Part shown: positions 46,358 through 57,633 of the stretch, piece after piece
How the letters are laid out: each line of letters opens with the position of its first letter
Numbering within the stretch: the stretch's first letter is position 1
NCBI RefSeq assembly: GCF_027271155.1
Contig: NZ_CP114542.1
Span: 124,001-188,000 of the forward strand
DNA length: 64,000 bases
Direction: 5' to 3'
DNA from: Brevundimonas subvibrioides
GTDB lineage: Bacteria > Pseudomonadota > Alphaproteobacteria > Caulobacterales > Caulobacteraceae
Translations under genes and position numbers: made by a program
The notes under the pieces: model-generated
Seen by the model: the letters and a program-made list of their open reading frames with translations, nothing else
What the model was told of the DNA's origin: nothing
Databases searched by the model: none

Positions 46358-47047
46358 ATGCCCCACCCCCTCGACCGCGCCGTCTGGAACGCCCTGAACA
46401 CCCGTCTGGCCGGTTTCGTCACGCCGGATTCCGACACTCGCGCAGTGCGGATCGACCCGGAGGTGGGCGTCTTCCTGTGCGGTGCCGATGCCACGCCAGA
46501 GAGCCTCGCCGCCATGGCCGATCTGGCCCGGCGGTATCCCGGCGCGGGGATCATCGAAAGGACCGGCGGCCCGATGGCCGCGCCCGATCTGCCGGACATC
46601 GAGGTCGTCGACCGCATTCCCCTGGTGCAGATGGTCGCCACCGCCCTGACGCCGGGCGGTCCCGACCCGGTTTTCGAGACCCTGACCGAGGCCGATGCGC
46701 CGGACATGCTGGCCCTGGCGACCCTGACGAAGCCGGGTCCGTTCCGGTCGGCGACGCGGCGGCTGGGGCCGTTCATCGGGATCCGGTCGGCGGGGCGGCT
46801 GGTGGCCATGGCCGGGCGGCGGATGCGGGTCGACGGCTTCACCGAGCTGAGCGGCGTCTGCACCCATCCCGACTGGCGCGGCCGGGGCCATGCGGCGGCC
46901 CTGTCGCGCGCCGTGGCCGGAGAGATCCTGGCGGCGGGCGAGGGCGTCTTCCTGCACGCCTTCGCCGAACATCCCGCCACCATCGCCTTCTACCGGTCGC
47001 TGGGCTTCGAGGTCCGGGCGGAGATGACCTATACCATCCTGCGCTGA
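46358..47047 (+). CDS. GNAT family N-acetyltransferase
   Basis: A 229-residue protein with a GNAT domain in its C-terminal half: ELSGVCTHPDWRGRGHAAALSRAVAGEILA is the acetyl-CoA binding strand-loop-helix, followed by FLHAFAEHPATIAFYRSLGFEV. The N-terminal 100 residues are a second, weaker domain, as in the FR47-like group. Cytoplasmic. It begins 73 bases after trpS and precedes the OsmC gene by 11 bases. Substrate unknown. Confidence 0.88.
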   Translation: MPHPLDRAVWNALNTRLAGFVTPDSDTRAVRIDPEVGVFLCGADATPESLAAMADLARRYPGAGIIERTGGPMAAPDLPDIEVVDRIPLVQMVATALTPGGPDPVFETLTEADAPDMLALATLTKPGPFRSATRRLGPFIGIRSAGRLVAMAGRRMRVDGFTELSGVCTHPDWRGRGHAAALSRAVAGEILAAGEGVFLHAFAEHPATIAFYRSLGFEVRAEMTYTILR

Positions 47048-47058
47048 GGGAGGCCGCC

Positions 47059-47517
47059 ATGAGCGAACACGTCGCCACCATCGAATGGAGCCGGGGCGAT
47101 CAGGCCTTTGCCGACAACCGCTATTCGCGCGGCCACGACTGGCGCTTCGACGGCGGGGCGGTGGTGCGGGGGTCTTCGGCCCCGACCAGCGTCCCCCTGC
47201 CGATGTCGGACCCCGCCGCCGTCGATCCGGAGGAGGCGTTCGTCGCGGCGCTCTCGAGCTGCCACATGCTGTTCTTCCTCGCCTTCGCGGCGAAGGCCGG
47301 GTTCGTGGTCGACCGCTACCGCGATGCGGCGGTGGGCGTGCTGGGCCGCGATGACCGTGGCAGGACGTCGATGACGGTCGTGACCCTTCGCCCGGAGGTC
47401 GCCTTCGCAGGCGTAGCGCCCGATGCGGAGACGGTATCGGACCTGCACCACCGCGCGCACGAGGCCTGCTACATCGCCAATTCGGTCAGGACCGGGGTTC
47501 GCGTCGAGCCGGTCTGA
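47059..47517 (+). CDS. OsmC family peroxiredoxin-like protein
   Basis: A 152-residue protein of the OsmC/Ohr fold, which reduces organic hydroperoxides with two cysteines. They are visible in LSSCHMLFFLAFAAKAG and HEACYIANSVR. The N-terminus WSRGDQAFADNRYSRGHDWRFDGG is the YhfA-like subgroup start. ATG 47059 has GGGAGG upstream. Next to the GNAT gene in the same direction. Confidence 0.9.
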   Translation: MSEHVATIEWSRGDQAFADNRYSRGHDWRFDGGAVVRGSSAPTSVPLPMSDPAAVDPEEAFVAALSSCHMLFFLAFAAKAGFVVDRYRDAAVGVLGRDDRGRTSMTVVTLRPEVAFAGVAPDAETVSDLHHRAHEACYIANSVRTGVRVEPV

Positions 47518-47520
47518 GGC

Positions 47521-48279
47521 TCAGCCCACCGGCGGTGCGACCGCCGTGTCCTCCAGCAGGGCGACGAAGCGGCGGATGGCCTCCTGCGTCAGGTCGGGGT
47601 CGTATCGCATCGGCAGGGCGGTCATCGGCTCGTCGAAGCTGTGGGTGCCGTCGGCGATCCAGGTCTCGATGTCGGTGCCACAGTTCCGGACCATGGCGTG
47701 CACCCGTTCGGCATTGCGCACGGTCGTCAGGTGATCCTTCGCCGAGATCACCGCCAGGGTCTTCGGACAATGCTTCCAGGGCCGCATCCGGTTCAGGGCG
47801 GCGATGCCGACATAGGGGTAGGCCAGATAGGTGGCCTGAACCCCGTCCAGCGACACGGCACCCGGATCGGCCACGCCCAGCGACGGACCCGACCGGTCGG
47901 CGCTCATCGCCTCCATGATGCCCCAGCCCCCGTGGCTCCAGCCCGCCAGCACCAGTTTCGCGCCATCGACGTCGGGCCTTTGCGACACGCCCTGGATCGT
48001 CGCCAGGATGTCCCCCGCCCGCTCGTGCCCGCGCAGCAACAGGCCGGTGCAGACGGTGGCCATGGCGAACTGACGGCTCCAGCCGCGCGGCGCATAGGAA
48101 TCCACGATCACCGCCCGCCACCCCGCAGCCTTCGCCGCCGCCGCATACATCGGCAGATGCCCCCTCAGCCCACCGCAGCCGTGGAACAGCAGCGCCGTCG
48201 GCCGGGGCCGGTCGTCGTCCGGACCGACGACGGTGGTAAAGGGCAGAAGCCTGGCCCAGCGGGCGGATAGGGTGTCCAT
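47521..48279 (-). CDS. dienelactone hydrolase family/alpha-beta hydrolase
   Basis: A 252-residue alpha/beta hydrolase. LLFHGCGGLRG is the oxyanion loop, AGWSHGGWG the nucleophile elbow, and the histidine is in DGTHSFDEP. This matches the DLH-like family of hydrolases seen in many proteobacteria. It has no signal peptide. It is convergent with the OsmC gene (3 bases between stops) and is preceded by a palindromic intergenic repeat shared with purH. Confidence 0.85.
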   Translation of the reverse strand: MDTLSARWARLLPFTTVVGPDDDRPRPTALLFHGCGGLRGHLPMYAAAAKAAGWRAVIVDSYAPRGWSRQFAMATVCTGLLLRGHERAGDILATIQGVSQRPDVDGAKLVLAGWSHGGWGIMEAMSADRSGPSLGVADPGAVSLDGVQATYLAYPYVGIAALNRMRPWKHCPKTLAVISAKDHLTTVRNAERVHAMVRNCGTDIETWIADGTHSFDEPMTALPMRYDPDLTQEAIRRFVALLEDTAVAPPVG

Positions 48280-48292
48280 ATGCGTATCCTTA

Positions 48293-48439
48293 GTCTCCTC
48301 CCCGTCGCGGAGCGATGGGGAGGTGGATCCGTAGCGAAGCGGAGGAGACGGAGGGGTTCTGGGTGCACGCAGACCCCCTCCGTCAGCTCGCAGGAGCTCG
48401 CTGCCACCTCCCCATTCGCTGCGCGAACAGGGAGGAGAC
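48293..48439. repeat. palindromic intergenic repeat between purH and a hydrolase gene
   Basis: About 147 bases with outer arms 48293-48326 and 48404-48439, each able to fold on itself through CTCCCC/GGGGAG, and an inner pair built on GACGGAGGGG. The sequence would form a branched hairpin. It looks like a dispersed repetitive extragenic palindrome and may act as a terminator for purH. Confidence 0.75.
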
Positions 48440-48442
48440 AGA

Positions 48443-50047
<1,605 letters not shown>

Positions 50048-50136
50048 GGGGCGGTCCTGGGAGGGCGGTCTGGCGGGAGAGGCGTGGGACGCGCGGCCCT
50101 TAGCACCCGTCGCCGCGCCGCGTCACCCCGAGGCCT

Positions 50137-51006
50137 TCAGGAAGATGGCGCATCCGCCGCCCGCACCCCGGCGAAGGTCCAGCGCAGGGTCCTGGCCAGC
50201 CCCATTGTCCCGGCGCGCACCAGGGGCCGCGTCAGGACCGGGGCCGACAGGCCGTGCATCCGCCGCGCCCAGACGGGCAGCAGCTCGACCCCCGCCTGCA
50301 GCGTCATGGTCTGGATCGGGGCGGTGGCCGGGCTGGACGGGGGCTGGCTCAGCACCAGACGGGCCACCTCGCGGGTGCGGTCGTCGACGCGCAGCTGCGG
50401 CCGCATCCGGTCGATCAGGCGGCGCGCCTCAAGCTTGCTGCGAGGCAGGGGATCGGCCCCCAGCATGGCCCCCATGGTCGCCATCTCGACGAAATACCGG
50501 TCCTGATCGGCCGCCGACATGTCCGGCTCGCCGTAGCGGATCCAGCCGTGCAGGAAGCTCCAGCACTCCGTCACATGGACCCAGGCCAGCAGCTCGGGAT
50601 CGGAGACGCGATAGGCCTCGCCCGACGGCAGGGTCCCGCCCAGATGGCTGTGGATGGTCCGCACCCGCTCGATGGCCCGGGTCGCCTCTTCCGGCCCGCC
50701 ATAGGTGGTCATGGCGATGAAGCGGGCGGTTCGCCTGAGCCGCCCGTGCATGTCGGCGCGGAAGTTGGAGTGGTCCCAGACCCCCGCCAGCACCTTGGGA
50801 TGCAGCATCTGCAGCAGCAGGCCCGAGACCCCGCCGACCAGCATGCCGACCACGTCGCCATGGACCCGCCAGGCGACGGACTCCGGCCCGAACAGCCCGT
50901 CGGGGCGACGCACGATCGGCGTCTCCCCCCGGCTCGGGTCATTGAACATGGCCACCACCTGGCGCGCGATGGCCCGCTGGGTCCGAAGGGCCAGCGGCGC
51001 GCGCAT
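50137..51006 (-). CDS. oxygenase MpaB family protein (DUF2236)
   Basis: A 289-residue helical protein of DUF2236, the family of the haem-dependent MpaB/latex clearing oxygenase. Typical segments are WRVHGDVVGMLVGGVSGLLLQMLHPKVLAGVWDHS, YGGPEEATRAIERVRTIH and AWVHVTECWSFLHG, with conserved histidines that would hold haem. ATG 51006 overlaps the heparinase stop as TGATG. Its substrate is unknown; many alphaproteobacteria have several such genes. Confidence 0.88.
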   Translation of the reverse strand: MRAPLALRTQRAIARQVVAMFNDPSRGETPIVRRPDGLFGPESVAWRVHGDVVGMLVGGVSGLLLQMLHPKVLAGVWDHSNFRADMHGRLRRTARFIAMTTYGGPEEATRAIERVRTIHSHLGGTLPSGEAYRVSDPELLAWVHVTECWSFLHGWIRYGEPDMSAADQDRYFVEMATMGAMLGADPLPRSKLEARRLIDRMRPQLRVDDRTREVARLVLSQPPSSPATAPIQTMTLQAGVELLPVWARRMHGLSAPVLTRPLVRAGTMGLARTLRWTFAGVRAADAPSS

Positions 51007-52823
51007 CAGGCCGGATCGCCGGCGGCCCCGGCGGGCGAAAGCTTCCAGCGGATCTTGGTTTCCGCATCCGTCCGGGCCGATCCGCGCACCACGACCTGCA
51101 GGGACCGCCGCGTCAGCCCGTCCTCGACATGGACCGAAGGCTCGATGGCGACGTCCGGTCCGTCGGTCCGGAACCACCAGCCCCGCCCCGAATGGCCGCG
51201 CAGCAGGATGGAGCGCCGGTCGCGCGCCAGCGACGCCTGCGCCCCCGGCTCCAGATGGAACCGCACCGCATAGGGGGCGGCGATGGCCCGCACGATGTCG
51301 CGGTGATCGGGCGACGGATGCAGCCGCTCCTCGGCCCGCAGCTCGTCCAGCCTCTGGTCCAGATACAGGCGGCGCTGGTGCAGCAGTCCGTACTGGACGG
51401 CCCAGGCGTCGTGCTCGACCTCCAGCCATACGGCCCCGTCGCCGTCGCGCTGTTCGGTGCTGCAGTTGTAGGGGCGTCCGAACAGGCGGGGCCCCAGAAG
51501 CTCGCCCTTCCAGCCCCCCAGGGGTTCGGCGAACGACTGCTCGCCCAGGGTCAGGGTCGAATGGCCGGGGGCCAGCCGCAGGCCCTGCCGGTCGGCCGCG
51601 CGGGGGGTCCAGCCGCAGCCGGTGATCAGCCGGTCGCGGCCGCAGACGATCTCCAGCGCCAGGGGCTGGGCGCAGGCAGTCTCGGACCAGGCCCCCTTTC
51701 CGGGCGACCCCGCGTCGGCGACGATGGTCAGCAGTGGCGAGCGGATGCGCGTCAGGCCGCCGACGGTTCCGGCCACGCCTCCGGGCGCCTGGGCATGGTC
51801 GTCATGGGCGCGCGCCGCCGCGACGCGTGCCGGCGTGGAGGCACCGCCGCCCTGGAAGGCGGCCAGACGCCCATCCGGCAGGGTCTGCAGCCGCAGCGCC
51901 GTGGTCAGACGCATGATCGCCCCGGCCATGGCCTCGGGCACAGGCTCCGACAGCTGCGACAGGGCGTCGTTCAGGCTGAGGAGGTCCAGCAAGAGCTCCA
52001 GTCCGGCCTCGGGACTGCGCGAGGCATGGCTGCCATCCCCGAACACGGTGACGCGCAGGGCCCCCGTCAGCCGCGCCAGCGCCGTGCGCCGGATGCGAGC
52101 CCCCGACGGCCCCGCCAGAACGCAGCCCGCCAGGGCGGCTGCGACCAGCCGTTCGGCCCTGCCCGCCTGTCCGCCGGGCGGTCGCAGCAACTGACGCGCC
52201 TGACGGCCAAGAACGTCGGCCAGCCTCAGCCGGTCGGCCTCGGACGCCACCGCCCCCATCCGCCGGGCCGCACAGGCCAGGTTGAAGGCCCGCCGCGCCA
52301 GAATCTGGGGGTCCCAGGCGAAGGGCGACCAGCGCGCGAAGGCCTCGGACCAGATCAGGGTCAGCCGCACGGCCTCGCGCGCCCCGCGATCCTCGTTCAG
52401 CATCAGCGACGGCAGCCAGGCGAAGGCGTGCAGGTCGGTGGCGAAGGCCCTGGACGGACTGGGCCGGTTGAACGGATCGGCCGGGGCCTCCGCGTCCAGA
52501 TTGGTCCCCGCCAGATGGAAGCGTCCGCCCAGGATCGCCTTGCCCAGGGCGGGCTCGGCCGGACGAAAATCGCGCGGCGTGGCGGCAAAGGCCACGGCCT
52601 TTCCGGCCGCCAGCGTCATGGCATAGCCGGGCAGGCCATACAGCTCGATCCACATCTGGCGCGTCAGCAGGCGCCCGACGATCGCGGGCCACAGCGTCGG
52701 GCCGGTCTGGGCCCCCGAGGTCCGCACCGGCGTGCGCATCGGCGCGCCCCTGAGGCCGGGGATGGTGCCTTCGCCGACGCCCGGCGACGCGGCCCGCTCG
52801 GCAGGGGGCCTGACCGGGTTCAT
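51006..52823 (-). CDS. heparinase II/III family protein
   Basis: A 605-residue polysaccharide-lyase-like protein. The N-terminal half is an alpha/alpha toroid ([46 protein letters not shown]), the C-terminal half a beta-sandwich with [20 protein letters not shown] and [19 protein letters not shown], the Hepar_II_III domain. No signal peptide is obvious, so cytoplasmic action on imported oligosaccharide or a wall fragment is possible. Start ATG 52823 overlaps the rpe stop by ATGA. The same gene next to rpe and purH recurs in Caulobacterales. Confidence 0.85.
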   Translation of the reverse strand: MNPVRPPAERAASPGVGEGTIPGLRGAPMRTPVRTSGAQTGPTLWPAIVGRLLTRQMWIELYGLPGYAMTLAAGKAVAFAATPRDFRPAEPALGKAILGGRFHLAGTNLDAEAPADPFNRPSPSRAFATDLHAFAWLPSLMLNEDRGAREAVRLTLIWSEAFARWSPFAWDPQILARRAFNLACAARRMGAVASEADRLRLADVLGRQARQLLRPPGGQAGRAERLVAAALAGCVLAGPSGARIRRTALARLTGALRVTVFGDGSHASRSPEAGLELLLDLLSLNDALSQLSEPVPEAMAGAIMRLTTALRLQTLPDGRLAAFQGGGASTPARVAAARAHDDHAQAPGGVAGTVGGLTRIRSPLLTIVADAGSPGKGAWSETACAQPLALEIVCGRDRLITGCGWTPRAADRQGLRLAPGHSTLTLGEQSFAEPLGGWKGELLGPRLFGRPYNCSTEQRDGDGAVWLEVEHDAWAVQYGLLHQRRLYLDQRLDELRAEERLHPSPDHRDIVRAIAAPYAVRFHLEPGAQASLARDRRSILLRGHSGRGWWFRTDGPDVAIEPSVHVEDGLTRRSLQVVVRGSARTDAETKIRWKLSPAGAAGDPA

Positions 52824-53482
52824 GCGGCCTTCAGCGCGGCGATGTTGGCGGCATAGGCGTCCGGCCCGCCCCTGAACACGGCGGTCCCGGCCACCAGGGC
52901 GTCGGCCCCGGCGGCGACACAGGCCCCGGCATTGGCCGCCGTCACCCCGCCGTCGACCTGCAGGTGCGCTTTCGACCCGGCGGCATCCAGCATCGCCCGG
53001 GTCCGTTCGATCTTCTTCAGGGTCGAACCGATGAAGGACTGACCGCCGAAGCCCGGATTGACCGACATCAGCAGCACCAGATCGACCAGATCGATCACCT
53101 CCTGCAGCACGTCCAGCGGCGTCCCGGGGTTCAGCACCACCCCGGCCTTCGCCCCCAGCTGGCGGATGCGGCCCAGCGTCCGGTGCAGGTGCGGCCCGCT
53201 TTCGGGATGGACGGTCAGGATGTCGGCCCCGGCCTCGCGATAGGCCTCCAGCCACGGATCGACCGGCGCGACCATCAGGTGGACGTCGAACGGCAGGGTG
53301 GTGTGGGGGCGCAGCGCCTTCACCACGTCCGGGCCGAGGGTGATATTGGGCACGAAATGGCCGTCCATCACATCGACATGGACCCAGTCGGCCCCCGCCG
53401 CCTCGATCGCGGCGACCTCCGCGCCCAGTTTGGCGAAGTCCGAGGCCAGGATGGACGGGCAGATCAGGGGCGTTGTCGGCAT
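52820..53482 (-). CDS. rpe: ribulose-phosphate 3-epimerase
   Basis: Interconverts ribulose 5-phosphate and xylulose 5-phosphate. The 220-residue TIM-barrel has the family signatures [52 protein letters not shown] and the phosphate loop [12 protein letters not shown]. Length is normal. ATG 53482 is used; the open frame further upstream is not conserved. First of four same-strand genes with the heparinase, DUF2236 and purH. Confidence 0.96.
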   Translation of the reverse strand: MPTTPLICPSILASDFAKLGAEVAAIEAAGADWVHVDVMDGHFVPNITLGPDVVKALRPHTTLPFDVHLMVAPVDPWLEAYREAGADILTVHPESGPHLHRTLGRIRQLGAKAGVVLNPGTPLDVLQEVIDLVDLVLLMSVNPGFGGQSFIGSTLKKIERTRAMLDAAGSKAHLQVDGGVTAANAGACVAAGADALVAGTAVFRGGPDAYAANIAALKAA

Positions 53483-53606
53483 GGTCAGGGGATAGGCCCG
53501 GAGCGCGACAGGGGCAAGCGCGGAGGATCGCATCGCGTGACCCGCTTGACGCGGCGGCCCCGCTGGGGCTCCGTCCGCGACGTTGGTGCCGCCCCCCGGA
53601 GTGTCC

Positions 53607-54272
53607 ATGCGTCCTTCCCGTCTCTGCAGCCTGATGGTGCCGCTGATCCTGGCCGCCTGCGCCGCCACGCCACCGCCTCCTCCGCCGCCCCCCCTGCCGG
53701 CCACCACGGCGTCCGGCAGCGTCAACAGCGGGGCGCTGCGCGACTGGCGCGGCATCGTCCGTTCGGCCGACCGCGACCGCTATGCCCGCCGGGACGCGGC
53801 CTGGCAGCTGGCACTGGAACAGGCGCGTCGCCAGACCGGCTCGGGCGACCTGCGTTCGCTCGGCGACCTGATCGATCCGGGCGCGGCTCGCCGGGGCGTC
53901 ACCCCGCCCGTGGGCGCGTATCGCTGCCGGACGGTCAAGCTGGGCTCCCAGGGCGGAGAGCAGGGGCTGGGCTATGTCGTCTACGACTGGTTCGCCTGCC
54001 GCATCGAGGCCACGCCGCGGGGCCTGAAATTCTCCAAGACCACGGGATCGCAGCGTCCGTCCGGCCTGCTGTTCCCCGAAGACGACCGGCAGATGGTCAT
54101 GCTGGGGTCCCTGGCCCTGGCCGCCGAACCGCCGGCCAATTCCTATGGCCAGCGGCCGGATCGCGATCTGATCGCGGTGCTGGAACGCATCGGCGAGGCG
54201 CGCTGGCGGCTGGTCATCCCCTGGCCCCAGAGCGAATCCAATCTCGACCTGATCGAACTGGTCCCGGCCTGA
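53607..54272 (+). CDS. DUF4893 lipoprotein
   Basis: A 221-residue lipoprotein (lipobox LAAC, C18) with a proline run (residues 22-30) after the lipid anchor. The mature domain matches DUF4893: [53 protein letters not shown] and [19 protein letters not shown]. Function unknown; common in Caulobacterales and sphingomonads. ATG 53607 is selected for the signal peptide. It diverges from rpe with 124 bases between starts. Confidence 0.9.
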   Translation: MRPSRLCSLMVPLILAACAATPPPPPPPPLPATTASGSVNSGALRDWRGIVRSADRDRYARRDAAWQLALEQARRQTGSGDLRSLGDLIDPGAARRGVTPPVGAYRCRTVKLGSQGGEQGLGYVVYDWFACRIEATPRGLKFSKTTGSQRPSGLLFPEDDRQMVMLGSLALAAEPPANSYGQRPDRDLIAVLERIGEARWRLVIPWPQSESNLDLIELVPA

Positions 54273-54274
54273 GC

Positions 54275-55492
54275 GTGCCCCGGGCCAGCGTGAAAGGTCC
54301 CGCGGACGTCGCCATCGCCGGTGCCGGTCCGACCGGTCTGGCGCTCGCCCTGATGCTGAGACGTCAGGGACGGCGCGTCGTCGTCCACGAACGGTTCGAT
54401 GCCCCGCGCCCCGTCGGTGCGGGCTTCATGCTGCAGCCGACCGGGCTTCATGTGCTGGACCGGCTGGGTCTGACGTCGCGGATCACCGCCCTCGGCCAAC
54501 CGCTGAACCATGTGTTCGGGCGGGAGGCACGCCGTCGCCGGATCGTGCTGGACGTCAGATATTCGGACCTGAAGACCCCTCGCCCCGACGGCATCAACGC
54601 CCTCGGCGTCCACCGCGCGAGTATCTTTCACATCCTGCACGACGCCTGCCGGGCCGAGGGAGTCACGTTCCAGACCGACACCGAGGTCGTCTCCGCGTCC
54701 GACGGGCGGCTGACCATGGCCCGGGGCGGGGTCGGTCCGGCCTTCGACCTGGTCGTCGATGCCTCGGGCGCGCGCTCGCCGATCGCCCACGCCCTGCTCG
54801 TCGCCCAAGGCTCACGCCGCGCCGAACTGCCCTGGGGCGCGCTGTGGGCCACGGTTCCCTGGCCGGGCGCGCCCTTCGACGAGGGCGCGCTGGAACAGGT
54901 CTATCGCGGGGCGTCGCGCATGATCGGCGTCCTGCCCTGCGGCACCCGGCCGGACGGCCCCGACCGGCTGGCGACCTTCTTCTGGAGCCTGAAGCACGCC
55001 GATCACTCCGCATGGCTGACGGCCGGTCTGGAGCCGTGGAAGGCCGAGGTCCGCGCCCTGTGGCCCGAGGTGTCTCCGGTCCTCGACACGATCACCGACC
55101 CGGATCAGCTGACGCTCGCCCGCTACGGCCACCACACCCTGCCCCTGCCGGTGGCCGACCGTCTGGCCGTCGTCGGCGACGCGGCCCATTCGACCAGCCC
55201 CCAGCTGGGTCAGGGCGTGAACATGGGGCTGCTGGACGCCCAGGCCCTGGCCGATGCGCTGGACGCCCACGCCGACCTGACAGAGGCGCTTTCGGCCTAT
55301 GCCGCCGCGCGGCGCTGGCATGTCCGCCTGTATCAGGCCCTGTCGATGGGCTTCACCCCCTTCTACCAGGCCGACGGCCGCGCCCTGCCCTGGGTCCGCG
55401 ACCATGTCCTGGGCAAGCTGGCCCGCCTTCCCTTCGCGGCCCGGATGCTGGCGGCGACGGTGTCGGGGGTGCTGCTGGATCCGAGGCGGTAG
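54275..55492 (+). CDS. FAD-dependent monooxygenase
   Basis: Class A flavin hydroxylase of about 405 residues (UbiH/PHBH type). The dinucleotide motif is IAGAGPTGLALALMLRRQG, and the second FAD motif is LAVVGDAAHSTSPQLGQGVNMGL. No transmembrane anchor. GTG 54275 is used, just after the DUF4893 stop; GTG 54290 is an alternative, and neither has a clear Shine-Dalgarno, so coupling to the lipoprotein gene is likely. Substrate: an aromatic or polyketide-like compound is typical for the family, not determined here. Confidence 0.87.
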   Translation: MPRASVKGPADVAIAGAGPTGLALALMLRRQGRRVVVHERFDAPRPVGAGFMLQPTGLHVLDRLGLTSRITALGQPLNHVFGREARRRRIVLDVRYSDLKTPRPDGINALGVHRASIFHILHDACRAEGVTFQTDTEVVSASDGRLTMARGGVGPAFDLVVDASGARSPIAHALLVAQGSRRAELPWGALWATVPWPGAPFDEGALEQVYRGASRMIGVLPCGTRPDGPDRLATFFWSLKHADHSAWLTAGLEPWKAEVRALWPEVSPVLDTITDPDQLTLARYGHHTLPLPVADRLAVVGDAAHSTSPQLGQGVNMGLLDAQALADALDAHADLTEALSAYAAARRWHVRLYQALSMGFTPFYQADGRALPWVRDHVLGKLARLPFAARMLAATVSGVLLDPRR

Positions 55493-55499
55493 CACGACG

Positions 55500-55868
55500 C
55501 TATGTCGGGGCGGGATCCGTCTTCGCGATCGGCGGCCAGACCCCGATCACGATCATCACCAGAAGTGAGAACCCGCCCAGCAAAAGTCCGTAGACCTCCT
55601 GTGAAACGGGCACAGGAACACCGAGGCCACGCATGAATCCGCCGACGAATCCCAATCCGAATGGTGCTGTGGCCCACCATCCGGTTGAGCCGAAGTCGTG
55701 AAGCCTGCGCACGCCGGTGAAAAGCCAGACTGGCAAGCTCACCAGCGAGGCGACGCTCGGTCCAGCGATGGCATGAACGAACAGATAGAGCAGGACGAGG
55801 CCGCCGATGCTCAGCCAATATTCCCCGCGTGAGCTACGGCCCGACCATGCAGCGAGAAAACCCTTCAT
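55500..55868 (-). CDS. DUF805 membrane protein
   Basis: A 122-residue membrane protein with about four hydrophobic helices. The start MKGFLAAWSGRSSRGEYW and FTGVRRLHDFGSTGWW are the conserved signature of DUF805 (YhaH-like). Function unknown. The sequence is slightly less GC-rich than its neighbours. It follows the serine hydrolase gene by 3 bases on the same strand and is convergent with the monooxygenase gene. Confidence 0.92.
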   Translation of the reverse strand: MKGFLAAWSGRSSRGEYWLSIGGLVLLYLFVHAIAGPSVASLVSLPVWLFTGVRRLHDFGSTGWWATAPFGLGFVGGFMRGLGVPVPVSQEVYGLLLGGFSLLVMIVIGVWPPIAKTDPAPT

Positions 55869-55871
55869 GGC

Positions 55872-57488
55872 TCAAACCTTCGTCAGTTTCAGGTCCTGGT
55901 AGTCGTAGCTGAAGTCGATATCCGGGCTGACGCCCTTGACCGTGGCGCGGACCGGCCGACCGTCCTCGATCTCGAAGGTGATGAAGGCGTCTTCCTCGCG
56001 CTTGTCCGGGAACCGCGTCCGCATCGTCTCGCCGTCATAGGGCTCCAGCGGCCCCTGCAGCGACGGCGTGTGGGTGAAGCTCAGCCACAGGGTCACATCG
56101 CGCGCCTCGATCGTGATGTCGCCGTACCAGGGATCGCGCCAGGTGCCGACATAGGCCGACAGGGGCAGGGACGGCCTGGCCCCCGCCGCCTGTTTCGCAT
56201 CGATCTCGACCGCCGCCGCCAGGGACCTGGCGGTGCCGTCGGCCTCCAGCTTCTTCGAATCCGCGATCCAGTCGAAGCCCGTCTTGCCCATGACGATGTC
56301 GGCGAGACCGCTGCGCAGGGTCCGCAGCAGGAAACTCTCCTCGGCATTGGAGAAGACGCAGAAGCCCGCATTGCGGCCCGGAATCAGCACCGTCGCCGAG
56401 ATCCCGCCGGGCGAGCCCCCGCCATGGCTGATCAACCGCTCGCCGCGATAGTCCTGGACCTGGAAGCCCATCGCATAGGTCGAGGCGATGGCCCGGCCGG
56501 GCAGGGCGGCCGTCGGCCCCTCGCTGCCCGAGACAATGATGTTGGGCCGCCACATCTCGCGCGCCGTGTCCTCCGAGAACAGCCGCGTGCCGTCCGGCAG
56601 GAGGCCGAGGTTCAGCCGCACCGCCATCCATTTCGCCCAGTCGGTCGGGGTGGTGCAGATGCCGCCTGCCGCCGCCGCATTGTCCCAGTTCCAGACCTCG
56701 GCGATGCTGTCGGCGATCTGCGTCATCGCGCCCTGATACCGCAGGGGCGGGCCGACGCGGGCGTGGGGCAGGGCCGATTTCGCCGGATCGGCCAGCCGCG
56801 CCAGGGGCACGGTGTCGGCCATGCCGACCCGGTCCAGCACCCGCGTCTGAACGAAATCCTCCCACGCCATGCCCGACACCGCCTCCAGCACCGCGCCGGC
56901 GATCACGAACATCAGGTTGCAGTAATGGTAGCGCGCCCGGAAGCCGTCCTCGATCGGCACGAAGGCGGCCTGGGCCACGACCTCGGCCCGCGTCCGGTCC
57001 GTATTGGGCCAGAACAGCAGGTCCCCGGCCCCCAGGCCGAAGCCCGCCCGGTGGCTGAGCGTGTCGCGCACCGTGATGTGTTCACCGATATAGGGGTCCG
57101 ACAGGGTGAAGCCGGGCAGATAGGTCCTGACCGGTTCGTCCCACTTCACCCTGCCCTCGTCGACCAGCATGGCCAGACAGGCGGCGGTGACGTTCTTGGT
57201 GTTCGACGCAATGGCGAACAGGGTGTGTTCGTCGGCGGATGCTGCCTGTCCCTGAACCTTGACCCCATACCCCTTGGCCAGCACGGCCTGCCCGTCCTTG
57301 ACCACCGCGATGCCGAGCGCGGGCTGGTCCGGCCAGGCGGCCAGGCAGGCGGTCACGAAGGCCTCGACCTGATCCGCCAGCGCGCCTGCGTCGTTCGCGC
57401 GGGTTTGCGCCCATCCGACGGCGGGCGTGACCATGGCCGCCAGGCTGGCGGACATCAGGGCCGAACGGCGGGTCAGCGAAAGCGACAT
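55872..57488 (-). CDS. beta-lactamase-fold serine hydrolase, Tat-exported
   Basis: A 538-residue serine hydrolase of the class C beta-lactamase/DD-peptidase fold. A twin-arginine-like signal (TRRSALMSASLAAM) precedes the catalytic domain with SxxK as SNTK in FAIASNTKNVTAAC, YxN as YCN in YHYCNLMF, and HGGG in SHGGGSPGG. The C-terminal 130 residues form an extra beta domain (WRDPWYGDITIEARD) common in these enzymes. Probable peptidase or esterase in the periplasm; the sequence does not show beta-lactamase activity. It diverges from a second serine hydrolase gene. Confidence 0.88.
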   Translation of the reverse strand: MSLSLTRRSALMSASLAAMVTPAVGWAQTRANDAGALADQVEAFVTACLAAWPDQPALGIAVVKDGQAVLAKGYGVKVQGQAASADEHTLFAIASNTKNVTAACLAMLVDEGRVKWDEPVRTYLPGFTLSDPYIGEHITVRDTLSHRAGFGLGAGDLLFWPNTDRTRAEVVAQAAFVPIEDGFRARYHYCNLMFVIAGAVLEAVSGMAWEDFVQTRVLDRVGMADTVPLARLADPAKSALPHARVGPPLRYQGAMTQIADSIAEVWNWDNAAAAGGICTTPTDWAKWMAVRLNLGLLPDGTRLFSEDTAREMWRPNIIVSGSEGPTAALPGRAIASTYAMGFQVQDYRGERLISHGGGSPGGISATVLIPGRNAGFCVFSNAEESFLLRTLRSGLADIVMGKTGFDWIADSKKLEADGTARSLAAAVEIDAKQAAGARPSLPLSAYVGTWRDPWYGDITIEARDVTLWLSFTHTPSLQGPLEPYDGETMRTRFPDKREEDAFITFEIEDGRPVRATVKGVSPDIDFSYDYQDLKLTKV

Positions 57489-57633
57489 GGGCGGTCTCCG
57501 GGGGGTCAGACGGCGACGCTATCGCGCGCGGGCCCGCCCTGTCACCCCGTCATCCGGTTCGGCTGTCAGGACCCGTCGGCTTGACCGGCCCGACGATGCG
57601 GGCTCCCTTCGCGCCAACCTGGGGGAAGACATG

